Shown here: positions 7,345 through 14,591 of the stretch, one piece after another
How positions within the stretch are numbered: the first letter of the stretch is position 1
How the letters are laid out: every line of letters starts with the position of its first letter
Origin: Solirubrobacter taibaiensis
GTDB taxonomy: Bacteria > Actinomycetota > Thermoleophilia > Solirubrobacterales > Solirubrobacteraceae
NCBI GenBank assembly: GCA_027587225.1
Contig: JAPDDQ010000018.1
Coordinates: forward strand, 62,001 to 126,000
Length of the DNA stretch: 64,000 nucleotides
Reading direction: 5' to 3'
Notes under the pieces: model-generated
The model's database searches: none
What the model was told of the DNA's origin: nothing
What the model saw: the letters and a program-made list of their open reading frames with translations, nothing else
Position numbers and translations under genes: made by a program

Positions 7345-8916
7345 ATGACCCCGACGGACACGCACAAGCTCCTGGTCACGGACGGCAACGCCAAGGGCCG
7401 GGAGATCGTCATCGGCTCCGGCGAGTTCGTGATCGGGCGGCTCGCCGACGACGACAACGGCCGCCTCGCGGACGACCCGGAGCTCAGCCGCCGCCACGCG
7501 CGCATCCAGGCCACGCCCGACGGGGGCATCGAGATCCAGGATCTCGGCTCGACCAACGGCACGTACGTCAACAACGAGCGCGTGACGACGCGCCGGCGCC
7601 TGCAGGCGGGCGACGTCGTCGAGGTCGGCCAGACGAAGCTCAACGTGCTCGACCCGCTCGGCCGCTCCGCGCAGCCGACGCAGTTCGGCCGCGTCCGCAG
7701 CCAGGACACGCCGCGCACGCCGCTCGCGGTCCCGGTCACCCCTGCCAAGCAGCCCACCGTGCCTTCCCGCGCCCTCCCGCGTGGGGTCCTCATCGGCGGC
7801 GGGGTGTTCGGCGTGCTCGCGATCACCGGCGTGGCGGTCGCGCTCGCCGCCGGTGGTGGCCACGACGAAGGCGACGCCAAAGCTGTGAAGAGCCCGATCG
7901 AGCCGAAGACGCTCACGGTCGCGCAGCAGATCAAGAAGGGCTCGCCGTCCACCGTCGAGCTCACCACGCGTGGGCCCGGCTTCAACCGCGGCCGCAAGAC
8001 GACGCTGTCCGGCGGCGGCTCCGGCATCGTGGTCGACGCCGAGAAGGGCCTCGTGCTCACGAACGCGCACGTCGTCGCCGGCCAGACGTCGATCAAGGCC
8101 AAGGTCGGCAGCGGTCCCGAGATCAGCGCCCGGGTCGTGTCGCAGGCCCCGTGCGAGGACCTCGCGCTGGTCTCCCTGCGGCCCACGCCGAAGACGCTCG
8201 TCGAGGCCCAGCTCGGCACGTCCTCCAAGGTCGCCGCCGGTGACCGCGTGATCGCGCTCGGCTACCCGTCCGCGTTCGAGGAGCGCGTCTCGGACCGGAC
8301 GCTGCAGGCCTCCGAGGGGATCGTGTCCGCGCCGACGGGCAAGACCCGGCTCGGGAACGCGTCGCCGGCGCTGCCGGAGGTCATCCAGCACCAGGCGCCG
8401 CTCAACGGCGGCAACTCCGGCGGCCCGCTGTTCAACGAGGCGGGCGAGGTGATCGGCGTCAACACGTTCACGAGCGGCCGCGGCGGCAGCCAGAACCAGA
8501 ACGCCGCGATCGGCATCGACCGCGTGAAGTCGATGCTCGCCGACCTGCAGGCCGGCAAGAACAGCGGCTTCGTGGGCTGGCAGCTGCTGCCGATGACCGG
8601 CGGCCAGCTCCCGCTGCGCCCGCGCACGACCGGCCGCCAGGGCAGCGCGCTCGTCATCCTCAGCGTCGACGCCGGCTCGCCCGCCGACAAGAAGAAGTTC
8701 GAGTTCGGCGACACGATCTACGAGATCGACGGCACGCCGGTGCGCAAGTTCCAGGACGTCTGCGACATCCTCAACTCCAAGAGCTCCGGCGACACCATCC
8801 GCGTCGAGGGCTACCGCTTCCCGCCGCTCTCGCTCTACGGCGCGCGCCTGAACTCGCTGCAGTCCGCGATCGTCCGCGGCGGCCTGCACTTCAAGCGCAC
8901 GATCAAGCTGCGCTAG
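7345..8916 (+). CDS. FHA-transmembrane-HtrA/DegP serine protease with PDZ domain
   Basis: 523 residues with an unusual order. An N-terminal cytoplasmic FHA domain (FVIGRLADDD, LSRRHARI, LGSTNGTYVNNER; residues 8-103) is followed by a Pro-rich linker and one transmembrane helix (GVLIGGGVFGVLAITGVAVA, about 147-166). Then comes a trypsin-like domain with the HtrA catalytic triad: His242 in TNAHVV, Asp272 in CEDLALV and Ser358 in GGNSGGPL. A PDZ-like domain ends the protein (about 430-520). The protease should act outside the membrane while the FHA domain reads phosphothreonine inside, which fits its position 60 bases after the Ser/Thr kinase. All catalytic residues are present. Confidence 0.92.
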   Translation: MTPTDTHKLLVTDGNAKGREIVIGSGEFVIGRLADDDNGRLADDPELSRRHARIQATPDGGIEIQDLGSTNGTYVNNERVTTRRRLQAGDVVEVGQTKLNVLDPLGRSAQPTQFGRVRSQDTPRTPLAVPVTPAKQPTVPSRALPRGVLIGGGVFGVLAITGVAVALAAGGGHDEGDAKAVKSPIEPKTLTVAQQIKKGSPSTVELTTRGPGFNRGRKTTLSGGGSGIVVDAEKGLVLTNAHVVAGQTSIKAKVGSGPEISARVVSQAPCEDLALVSLRPTPKTLVEAQLGTSSKVAAGDRVIALGYPSAFEERVSDRTLQASEGIVSAPTGKTRLGNASPALPEVIQHQAPLNGGNSGGPLFNEAGEVIGVNTFTSGRGGSQNQNAAIGIDRVKSMLADLQAGKNSGFVGWQLLPMTGGQLPLRPRTTGRQGSALVILSVDAGSPADKKKFEFGDTIYEIDGTPVRKFQDVCDILNSKSSGDTIRVEGYRFPPLSLYGARLNSLQSAIVRGGLHFKRTIKLR

Positions 8917-8925
8917 TTTCGGCGC

Positions 8926-9993
8926 GTGAGCTCGCTCGCGCGCCGCTACGGCTTCGACCTGCTGATCGTGATCGGCGCGATCGAGGCCACGCTCGAAGCC
9001 GCCGTCTGGGACGACGTGACCACCGACGAGTGGTTCGCCGTTCCTATGACGGCGGCCGTCGTGCTGACGTTGCTCGCCCGCCGCCGCTTCCCGTTCGCGG
9101 CCCCGGCGGCGACCTGGCTGCTCGCCGCCGCGATCACGTTCATCGACGGCCGCCTCACGGTCGACAACTTCGCCGTGTTCGCCGCCGGGATGGCCGCCGC
9201 GCTACTGCTCGGCAACCTGCCGGACGCCGCTCAGGGGCGGGCCGGACTCGCCATCACGGTCGGCGCCGCGGGCGTCGTGGTGTACAACGACCCCGGCCAC
9301 ACCGCGGGCGCCTACCTCTTCGTCCCCGTCCTGTTCGCGATCGCCTGGCTCGCCGGCTACACGCTGCGCGAACGCACCGTGCAGGCCGAGCACGCCGTGT
9401 TCGAAGAGCGGGTGCGGATCGCGCGCGAGCTGCACGACGTGGTCGCGCACCACGTGAGCACGATGGGCGTCCAGGCGGGAGCGGCGCGGCTCGTGATCGA
9501 CCGCGACCCCGACCAGGCCAAGACCGCGCTGGCGGCGATCGAGGCGTCGAGCCGACAGGCCGTCGCCGAGCTGCATCGCCTGCTCGGCTTCCTGCGCCAG
9601 GAGGGCGACCGCGACGAGCTGGCCCCGCAGCCGGGGCTCGAGCAGCTCACGCAGCTGACCGAGAGCCTGCCGCTGACCGTCGCGATCTCCGTCGACGGGG
9701 CACCGCGCGCGCTGCCTCCGACGGTCGACGTCTCGGCCTACCGGATCGTGCAGGAGGCCCTCACGAACACGCTCAAGCACGCAAACGCATCACGGGCCGA
9801 CGTCCACGTGCGCTACGCGGCGGACGCGGTCGAGCTGGAGATCGTCGACGACGGCCGGGCCGGCAACGGCAGTTCGCGGTCCGGCCTCGGTTTGATCGGC
9901 ATGCGCGAACGCACCGCCCTGCACGGCGGCCAGCTCAGCGCCGGCCCGGGCGCTGCCGGTGGGTTCGTGGTCAAGGCGACGCTGCCGACGTGA
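8926..9993 (+). CDS. NarL-type sensor histidine kinase
   Basis: 355 residues. The N-terminal half has about four hydrophobic segments and no large extracellular loop, typical of actinobacterial membrane kinases such as DesK-like proteins. The HisKA_3 dimerisation site is ARELHDVVAHHVS with phospho-acceptor His170. The ATPase domain has the N box EALTNTLKHA, then VDDGRAG and GLGLIGMRER. GTG start nine bases after the protease gene. Its stop overlaps the start of the response regulator (GTGA), so the pair is translationally coupled. The stimulus is unknown. Confidence 0.9.
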   Translation: MSSLARRYGFDLLIVIGAIEATLEAAVWDDVTTDEWFAVPMTAAVVLTLLARRRFPFAAPAATWLLAAAITFIDGRLTVDNFAVFAAGMAAALLLGNLPDAAQGRAGLAITVGAAGVVVYNDPGHTAGAYLFVPVLFAIAWLAGYTLRERTVQAEHAVFEERVRIARELHDVVAHHVSTMGVQAGAARLVIDRDPDQAKTALAAIEASSRQAVAELHRLLGFLRQEGDRDELAPQPGLEQLTQLTESLPLTVAISVDGAPRALPPTVDVSAYRIVQEALTNTLKHANASRADVHVRYAADAVELEIVDDGRAGNGSSRSGLGLIGMRERTALHGGQLSAGPGAAGGFVVKATLPT

Positions 9994-10643
9994 GCACCAC
10001 CGTCCTGCTGGCGGACGACCAGTCGCTCGTGCGGGCCGGATTCCGCATGATCCTCGAGTCCGATCCCGGCATCGAGGTGATCGGGGAGGCGGCCACCGGC
10101 GAGCAGGCCGTGGATGCGACACGACGCCTCAAACCCGACGTCGTGCTGATGGACATCCAGATGCCGGGCGGCGACGGCCTGCAGGCGACGCGGCAGATCA
10201 CCGGTAGCCGCGTGGTGATCCTCACCACGTTCGAGCGCGACGACTACATCTTCGAGGCGCTGCAGGCAGGCGCGAGCGGCTTCCTGCTCAAGAACGCGCC
10301 GCCTGAGCAGCTCGTCGAGGCCGTCCACACCGTGGCGGCGGGCAACGCGCTGCTGGCACCGTCGGTGACGCGGCGGATCATCGAGCAGTTCACGCGCCAC
10401 CCGGTGGACCCGGGCGTGCGTGCGCGGGTGGAGTCGCTCACGTCGCGCGAGCGCGAGGTGCTGGTGCTGCTGGCGCGCGGGATGAGCAACAGCGAGCTCG
10501 CGGCGCAGCTGGTCGTCAGCGAGGGCACGATCAAGACGCACCTGTCGAGCCTGCTGGCCAAGCTCGAGCTGCGTGACCGCGTCCAGGCCGTCGTGCTCGC
10601 CTATGAGAGCGGGCTCGTCACGCCCGGTCGTCCTCTGCCGTAA
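9990..10643 (+). CDS. NarL/FixJ-family response regulator
   Basis: 217 residues. The receiver domain has the acidic pair ADD, the phospho-acceptor Asp55 in VLMDIQMPG and the conserved lysine in FLLKNAPP. The C-terminal LuxR-type helix-turn-helix reads SLTSREREVLVLLARGMS then SNSELAAQLVVSEGTIKTHL. It starts at GTG 9990, overlapping the kinase stop by four bases, so it is the cognate partner of the upstream histidine kinase. It ends the block that began with the FHA and Ser/Thr kinase genes, though its link to those genes is only positional. Confidence 0.92.
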   Translation: MSTTVLLADDQSLVRAGFRMILESDPGIEVIGEAATGEQAVDATRRLKPDVVLMDIQMPGGDGLQATRQITGSRVVILTTFERDDYIFEALQAGASGFLLKNAPPEQLVEAVHTVAAGNALLAPSVTRRIIEQFTRHPVDPGVRARVESLTSREREVLVLLARGMSNSELAAQLVVSEGTIKTHLSSLLAKLELRDRVQAVVLAYESGLVTPGRPLP

Positions 10644-10666
10644 GGCGGAGACGGGGTCGCCGAAGA

Positions 10667-10682
10667 TCGGCCATTCGGCCGA
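10667..10682 (+). terminator. weak hairpin after the response regulator
   Basis: A 6-base stem TCGGCC/GGCCGA with loop ATTC lies 24 bases after the stop codon. There is no T-run, so termination strength is uncertain. Confidence 0.35.
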
Positions 10683-10739
10683 GTGGCACCCGGCGCGACG
10701 GGCGATGACAGGCGCCCTCCGCGCCCGGACACTCGGTCG

Positions 10740-12539
10740 ATGACCTCCCCAGTCCTCGTACTCGCCCTGGCCGCGGCGCTGCTGGCGCCGGCCACGGCCC
10801 GAGCGGACACGCCCTGCCCGCCGCGCGCGCAGTGCGGCACCGTGACCGTGCCGCTCGACCGCGCCGACCCAGCCGCCGGCACGCTTGACGTCGCCTACGC
10901 GCTCGTGCCCCGTGCGGACACCGGCCGCCCGGCACTCGGCACGATCGTCCCGAACCCCGGCGGCCCCGGCAGCGGCGCGATCGCCGAAGCCGCGACCTAC
11001 GAGGAGTTGTTCGCCCCACTGCGTGAGCGCCGCGACCTGCTGCTGATCGACCCGCGCGGGACGGGCGGCTCCGGCGCGTTGGCGTGCCCGTCGCTGGCGG
11101 CGCGGGACCCGCTCACGCTCGACCTGGCCGGGCTGGTCGCCACCTGCGGCGCCGACCTCGGACCGCGCGCGAACTTCTACGGGGCAGCCGCCACCGCCGA
11201 CGACTTCGAGGCGGTGCGGGCGAAGCTCGGGATCGAGCAACTCGACCTCTACGGCCAGTCCTACGGCACGTTCCTGCTGCCGGTGTACGCCGCGCGGCAC
11301 CCCGAACGTGTGCGTTCGATGGTGCTGAGCGGCGCCTATCCGCTTGCGTTCGACCCGTGGGCGCGCGACCTGGCGGGAGGCGTGCGGGAGAGCATCGAGC
11401 GGGTGTGCCGGCGAACGGGCGAGTGCTCCGGCCGCCGGGTGCTCGACGATCTCGCTCGCCTTGCGCAGCGGCTGCGCAAGGCGCCGGTGCGCTTCACCGC
11501 CCCGACGGCGAACGGCCCCGTAGAGCTGACGCTGGGGGAGGCCGAGCTGGCGATGGCGACCTACGGCCGCGGCGACCCGTCCGTCTACGGCCTGCTGCCG
11601 GCCGCGGTCGCCGCAGCGCTCGACCACGACTACGCGTTGCTGCAGCGCCTCGCGGCGCGGGCGCGGTTGTTCCAGGCCGCGATCGTCACCTTCCCGCCGG
11701 AGGCCGTCAGCGTCGCCCAGCTCGCCGCCACCACCTGCCACGACTACCCGATGCCGTTCGACCGCGCGACGCCGTTCGCGGACCGCAAGGCCGCGTTCGA
11801 CGGCGCGCTGTCCGTGCTCGAGCCGGCCGCGTTCACGCCGTTCTCCGCGAGCGCCTGGTTCCAGTCCGGGGTGTGGGGCGGACCGGCCTGCATCGGCTGG
11901 CCCGGTGCGCTGACCGGCTCGCCGCTGGAAGGTCGCTCGCTGCCGGACGTCCCGGTGCTCGTCCAGTCCGGTGACCTGGACACGAACACGCCGGTCGAGC
12001 AAGGCCGGGCCGCCGCGGCGCAGTTCCCGCGGGCGACGTTCGCGGTGATCGGCAACGCCGGGCACACGCCCGACGCCGACCCGTGCGCCGCGGCGATGGC
12101 GATCGAGTTCGTTCGGCGCCTGCGCACCGACGCCAACCGGTGCCGCACGGCCGGCAGCCCGCCGGACGTCGTCGCCCGCCCGGCGCGGCGCGCGGCGGAG
12201 CTTGCCGGCACGCCCGCCCGCCGTGCCGTGGCCGTCGCGCTCGCCACCGCCGCCGACGCCCAGGCGACCGCGGAGCTGACGCAGCTCTTCGGCACCGTCG
12301 GCGCGCTGCGCGGCGGCGCCTACGTGGCCGCCGGTGACGGCATCCGCATCGACGCCGCGCGCGTCGTCAGCGGCGCGGTCGCGGACGGCACGCTGCGCCG
12401 GGACGGCAGTGCGTTCATCACCCGGCTCCGGGTGCGCGGCCGCGCGGTCTCCTCGGCCCGGCTCACACTCCGCACCACGCAGACGGGAACGAGGATCACG
12501 GGCACGGTCGCGGGAGTGCGTCTACGCAAGGTTGCGTAG
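10740..12539 (+). CDS. secreted alpha/beta hydrolase, S33 tripeptidyl-aminopeptidase type
   Basis: 599 residues with a signal peptide (VLVLALAAALLAPATARA). The alpha/beta-hydrolase core has the oxyanion motif NPGGPGSG (72-79), the nucleophile elbow GQSYGTF (Ser174), a late Asp in SGDLDTNTP and His in NAGHTPD, matching the TAP/S33 peptidases of Streptomyces that release N-terminal peptides outside the cell. A C-terminal extension of about 130 residues forms an extra Ala/Arg-rich domain not needed for catalysis. The ATG at 10740 is chosen because it begins the signal peptide; an in-frame upstream start at 10683 would not. The stop codon lies inside a hairpin. Confidence 0.85.
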   Translation: MTSPVLVLALAAALLAPATARADTPCPPRAQCGTVTVPLDRADPAAGTLDVAYALVPRADTGRPALGTIVPNPGGPGSGAIAEAATYEELFAPLRERRDLLLIDPRGTGGSGALACPSLAARDPLTLDLAGLVATCGADLGPRANFYGAAATADDFEAVRAKLGIEQLDLYGQSYGTFLLPVYAARHPERVRSMVLSGAYPLAFDPWARDLAGGVRESIERVCRRTGECSGRRVLDDLARLAQRLRKAPVRFTAPTANGPVELTLGEAELAMATYGRGDPSVYGLLPAAVAAALDHDYALLQRLAARARLFQAAIVTFPPEAVSVAQLAATTCHDYPMPFDRATPFADRKAAFDGALSVLEPAAFTPFSASAWFQSGVWGGPACIGWPGALTGSPLEGRSLPDVPVLVQSGDLDTNTPVEQGRAAAAQFPRATFAVIGNAGHTPDADPCAAAMAIEFVRRLRTDANRCRTAGSPPDVVARPARRAAELAGTPARRAVAVALATAADAQATAELTQLFGTVGALRGGAYVAAGDGIRIDAARVVSGAVADGTLRRDGSAFITRLRVRGRAVSSARLTLRTTQTGTRITGTVAGVRLRKVA

Positions 12540-12543
12540 ACGC
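12518..12543 (+). terminator. perfect palindromic hairpin containing the stop codon
   Basis: GCGTCTACGCAA (12518-12529) and TTGCGTAGACGC (12532-12543) are exact reverse complements around GG. The TAG stop of the S33 hydrolase (12537-12539) is inside the right arm. There is no T-tract, as is common for actinobacterial terminators. Confidence 0.6.
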
Positions 12544-12594
12544 GCTGCGGAGCGGCGGGACGGGAGGCGCGGAGCGGATTACGGTTGGCGGGGC

Positions 12595-13713
12595 ATGGAT
12601 GCTCTCGTCTCTCGCGCCTTCGCTCTGGCGCTCGTCGCCGCCGCGCTGCTCGCCCCGCCCGCCCGCGCTCAGGCGCCCGTGCTGGCCACCAACGGCAGCG
12701 CGCTTCAGGCCCCGGCCAACCTGAACCTGCCGGGCGGCGCCAACCAGTGCCTCGCGCGCCCGTACATCGGGCTCGGCGCCGGCCAGATCCAGTTCATCAA
12801 CACCGGCATGACGTCGTGCATGTGGTGGTCGACGCAGTACGGGCCGACCGGCGACATCATCGCCAACACCTACGTGCCGCGGGGAGCGGGCGCGGTGACG
12901 AAGGTCCGCGTGCGCAGCGGCACCGCGCCCGCGCCGCTGGCGTTCGCGATCGTCTCCTCGGGCAGTGGCCTCTGCTGCACGACGAAGGTGGTCTCGCCGG
13001 TCTTCCAGCCCGTGGCCGACCAGGTCAACGAGTTCGCGGTCAACCTCCCGGCGGGGTCGGGCGTCGGTGACACCACCGGGTCCCAGTTCAACGACATCCT
13101 CGTGGTGGTCGGCGCGGGCCCGGGTTCGCTGCCGGTGAACGACCGCGGCGCGCACGGCTTCCTGTTCGGGTCCACCGCCAACCAGGCGCGGGCCGCGTTC
13201 CTGCATCCGGCGCTCGCGCTGAACGAGTCCAACACCGACGTGGGCCTGATGGACGGCTACGAGGTGCTGCTGCAGTACGACTGGTGCGGCGTGCCGATGA
13301 CCGGCTCGAACCTGCGACCGGTCGCGCCCGCCGATCCCACGACGGCGTGCCTGCCCGCGGTCGCGCCACCGCCTCCGCCGCCGGTCACCCCGACCCCTGG
13401 GGCGGCGGGAACCACGCCGGTCACGCCGCCGCTGCAAGCCGTCTCGACCACCGCGCGCGTGCGCGCCGGCCGCGCCGCCGTCCGCCTGCGCTGCACCCAG
13501 GCGACACCGTGCACCGGCACGCTCAAGCTCGTCCCACGCACCGGCCGCGCGCGCACCCTGGGAAGCGCGAAGCTCCGGATCGGCGCGGGCAAGACCGCGA
13601 CTGTACGCGTGCCGCTCACCAGCGCCGGCCGTGCCGCGCTCCGCCGCAAGCGCAGCCTCGCCGTCAACGCCGTCCTGCCTCAGGGGACGCTGAAGCTCAC
13701 GCTCAAGCGATGA
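12595..13713 (+). CDS. secreted protein of unknown function with Pro linker and C-terminal Ig-like tail
   Basis: 372 residues. A signal peptide (LALVAAALLAPPARAQA) is followed by a 240-residue domain with four or more cysteines (QCLARP, SCMWW, LCCTTKV, DWCGVP) that I do not recognise. A PPPPPP/PTP linker follows, then a basic tail (LRCTQATPCTGTLKL ... GRAALRRKRSLAVNA) of the kind repeated on many exported proteins in this window. ATG 12595 begins the signal peptide. It converges with the dehalogenase-like gene, and the two ends overlap by 11 bases (13703-13713). Confidence 0.65.
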   Translation: MDALVSRAFALALVAAALLAPPARAQAPVLATNGSALQAPANLNLPGGANQCLARPYIGLGAGQIQFINTGMTSCMWWSTQYGPTGDIIANTYVPRGAGAVTKVRVRSGTAPAPLAFAIVSSGSGLCCTTKVVSPVFQPVADQVNEFAVNLPAGSGVGDTTGSQFNDILVVVGAGPGSLPVNDRGAHGFLFGSTANQARAAFLHPALALNESNTDVGLMDGYEVLLQYDWCGVPMTGSNLRPVAPADPTTACLPAVAPPPPPPVTPTPGAAGTTPVTPPLQAVSTTARVRAGRAAVRLRCTQATPCTGTLKLVPRTGRARTLGSAKLRIGAGKTATVRVPLTSAGRAALRRKRSLAVNAVLPQGTLKLTLKR

Positions 13714-14584
13714 AGAACGCGAGGAGGTCCGCGAGGACCTCCTCGGGCGCATCCTCGACGAGGAAGTGCGAAGCGCCTTCGACGGCTCGGCCGGTGATGT
13801 CCGGCGCGAACGTCCGCCACGGCTCCAGCGGGTCCGCGTAGAAGCGCGGGAGGCCGCCCGCGCCGCCCCAGAGCGAGCGCACCGGGCAGGCGATCGAGCT
13901 CTGGGTGGCGTCGTCGTGCTCGCGGTCGATCGTCGCGCCCGCGCGGTAGTCCTCGCACATGGCCGTGATGAACGCGGGATCGTCGAGTTGCGCGCGGTAC
14001 GCCCGCAGGACCGCGTCGGGATAGCGCGGGTCGCCGGGCTTGAGCCCGATCCGCTCGGCCGCGAGCCAGAAGCCGTCCGGGTCGGCGCTGATCAGCCGCT
14101 CCGGGAGCGGCGCCGGCTGCGCGAGAAACGCCCAGTGCCAGTACCCGAGGGCGAGCGTCGCGTCGGCGCGGCGCCACACCTCACCCGTGGGCACGACGTC
14201 CAGTACGGCGAGGCGCGTGACGACGTCGGGATGGTCGAGCGCCATCCGGTAGGAGACGCGCGCGCCGCGGTCGTGCCCGGCGACCGCGAACGCGTCGAAG
14301 CCGAGCGCGGCCATCGCGGCGACCAGATCCTCCGACAGCGCGCGCTTGGAGTGAGACGCGTGATCGTCGGACACGGGCGGGCGGAACGAGTCGCCGTACC
14401 CCGGCAGGTCGACGGCGACGACGGTGAACCGCTCCGCCAGGCCGGGCGCGACGGGATGCCACATCAGGTGCGTCTCGGGATAGCCGTGCACCAGCAGCAG
14501 CGGTGGGCCATCACCGCCGACCCGCGCGAAGATGTCTCCGCGCGGGGTGGGGATGCGCTTGCTCTCGAAGTCGTCGAACGTCAT
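13703..14584 (-). CDS. alpha/beta hydrolase, haloacetate dehalogenase / epoxide hydrolase type
   Basis: 293 residues. HGYPETHLMW forms the oxyanion region. The nucleophile is an aspartate (GHDRGARV, Asp105) and a late His sits in EGASHFLVED. The Asp followed by R-G-A-R is the signature of fluoroacetate/haloacetate dehalogenases and related epoxide hydrolases, which form an alkyl-aspartate intermediate. The halide-binding residues cannot be confirmed by eye, so dehalogenase versus epoxide hydrolase is open. No signal peptide; cytoplasmic. It starts 7 bases after the stop of the RTX-like gene on the same strand. Confidence 0.8.
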   Translation of the reverse strand: MTFDDFESKRIPTPRGDIFARVGGDGPPLLLVHGYPETHLMWHPVAPGLAERFTVVAVDLPGYGDSFRPPVSDDHASHSKRALSEDLVAAMAALGFDAFAVAGHDRGARVSYRMALDHPDVVTRLAVLDVVPTGEVWRRADATLALGYWHWAFLAQPAPLPERLISADPDGFWLAAERIGLKPGDPRYPDAVLRAYRAQLDDPAFITAMCEDYRAGATIDREHDDATQSSIACPVRSLWGGAGGLPRFYADPLEPWRTFAPDITGRAVEGASHFLVEDAPEEVLADLLAFFIA

Positions 14585-14591
14585 CGCTCCT

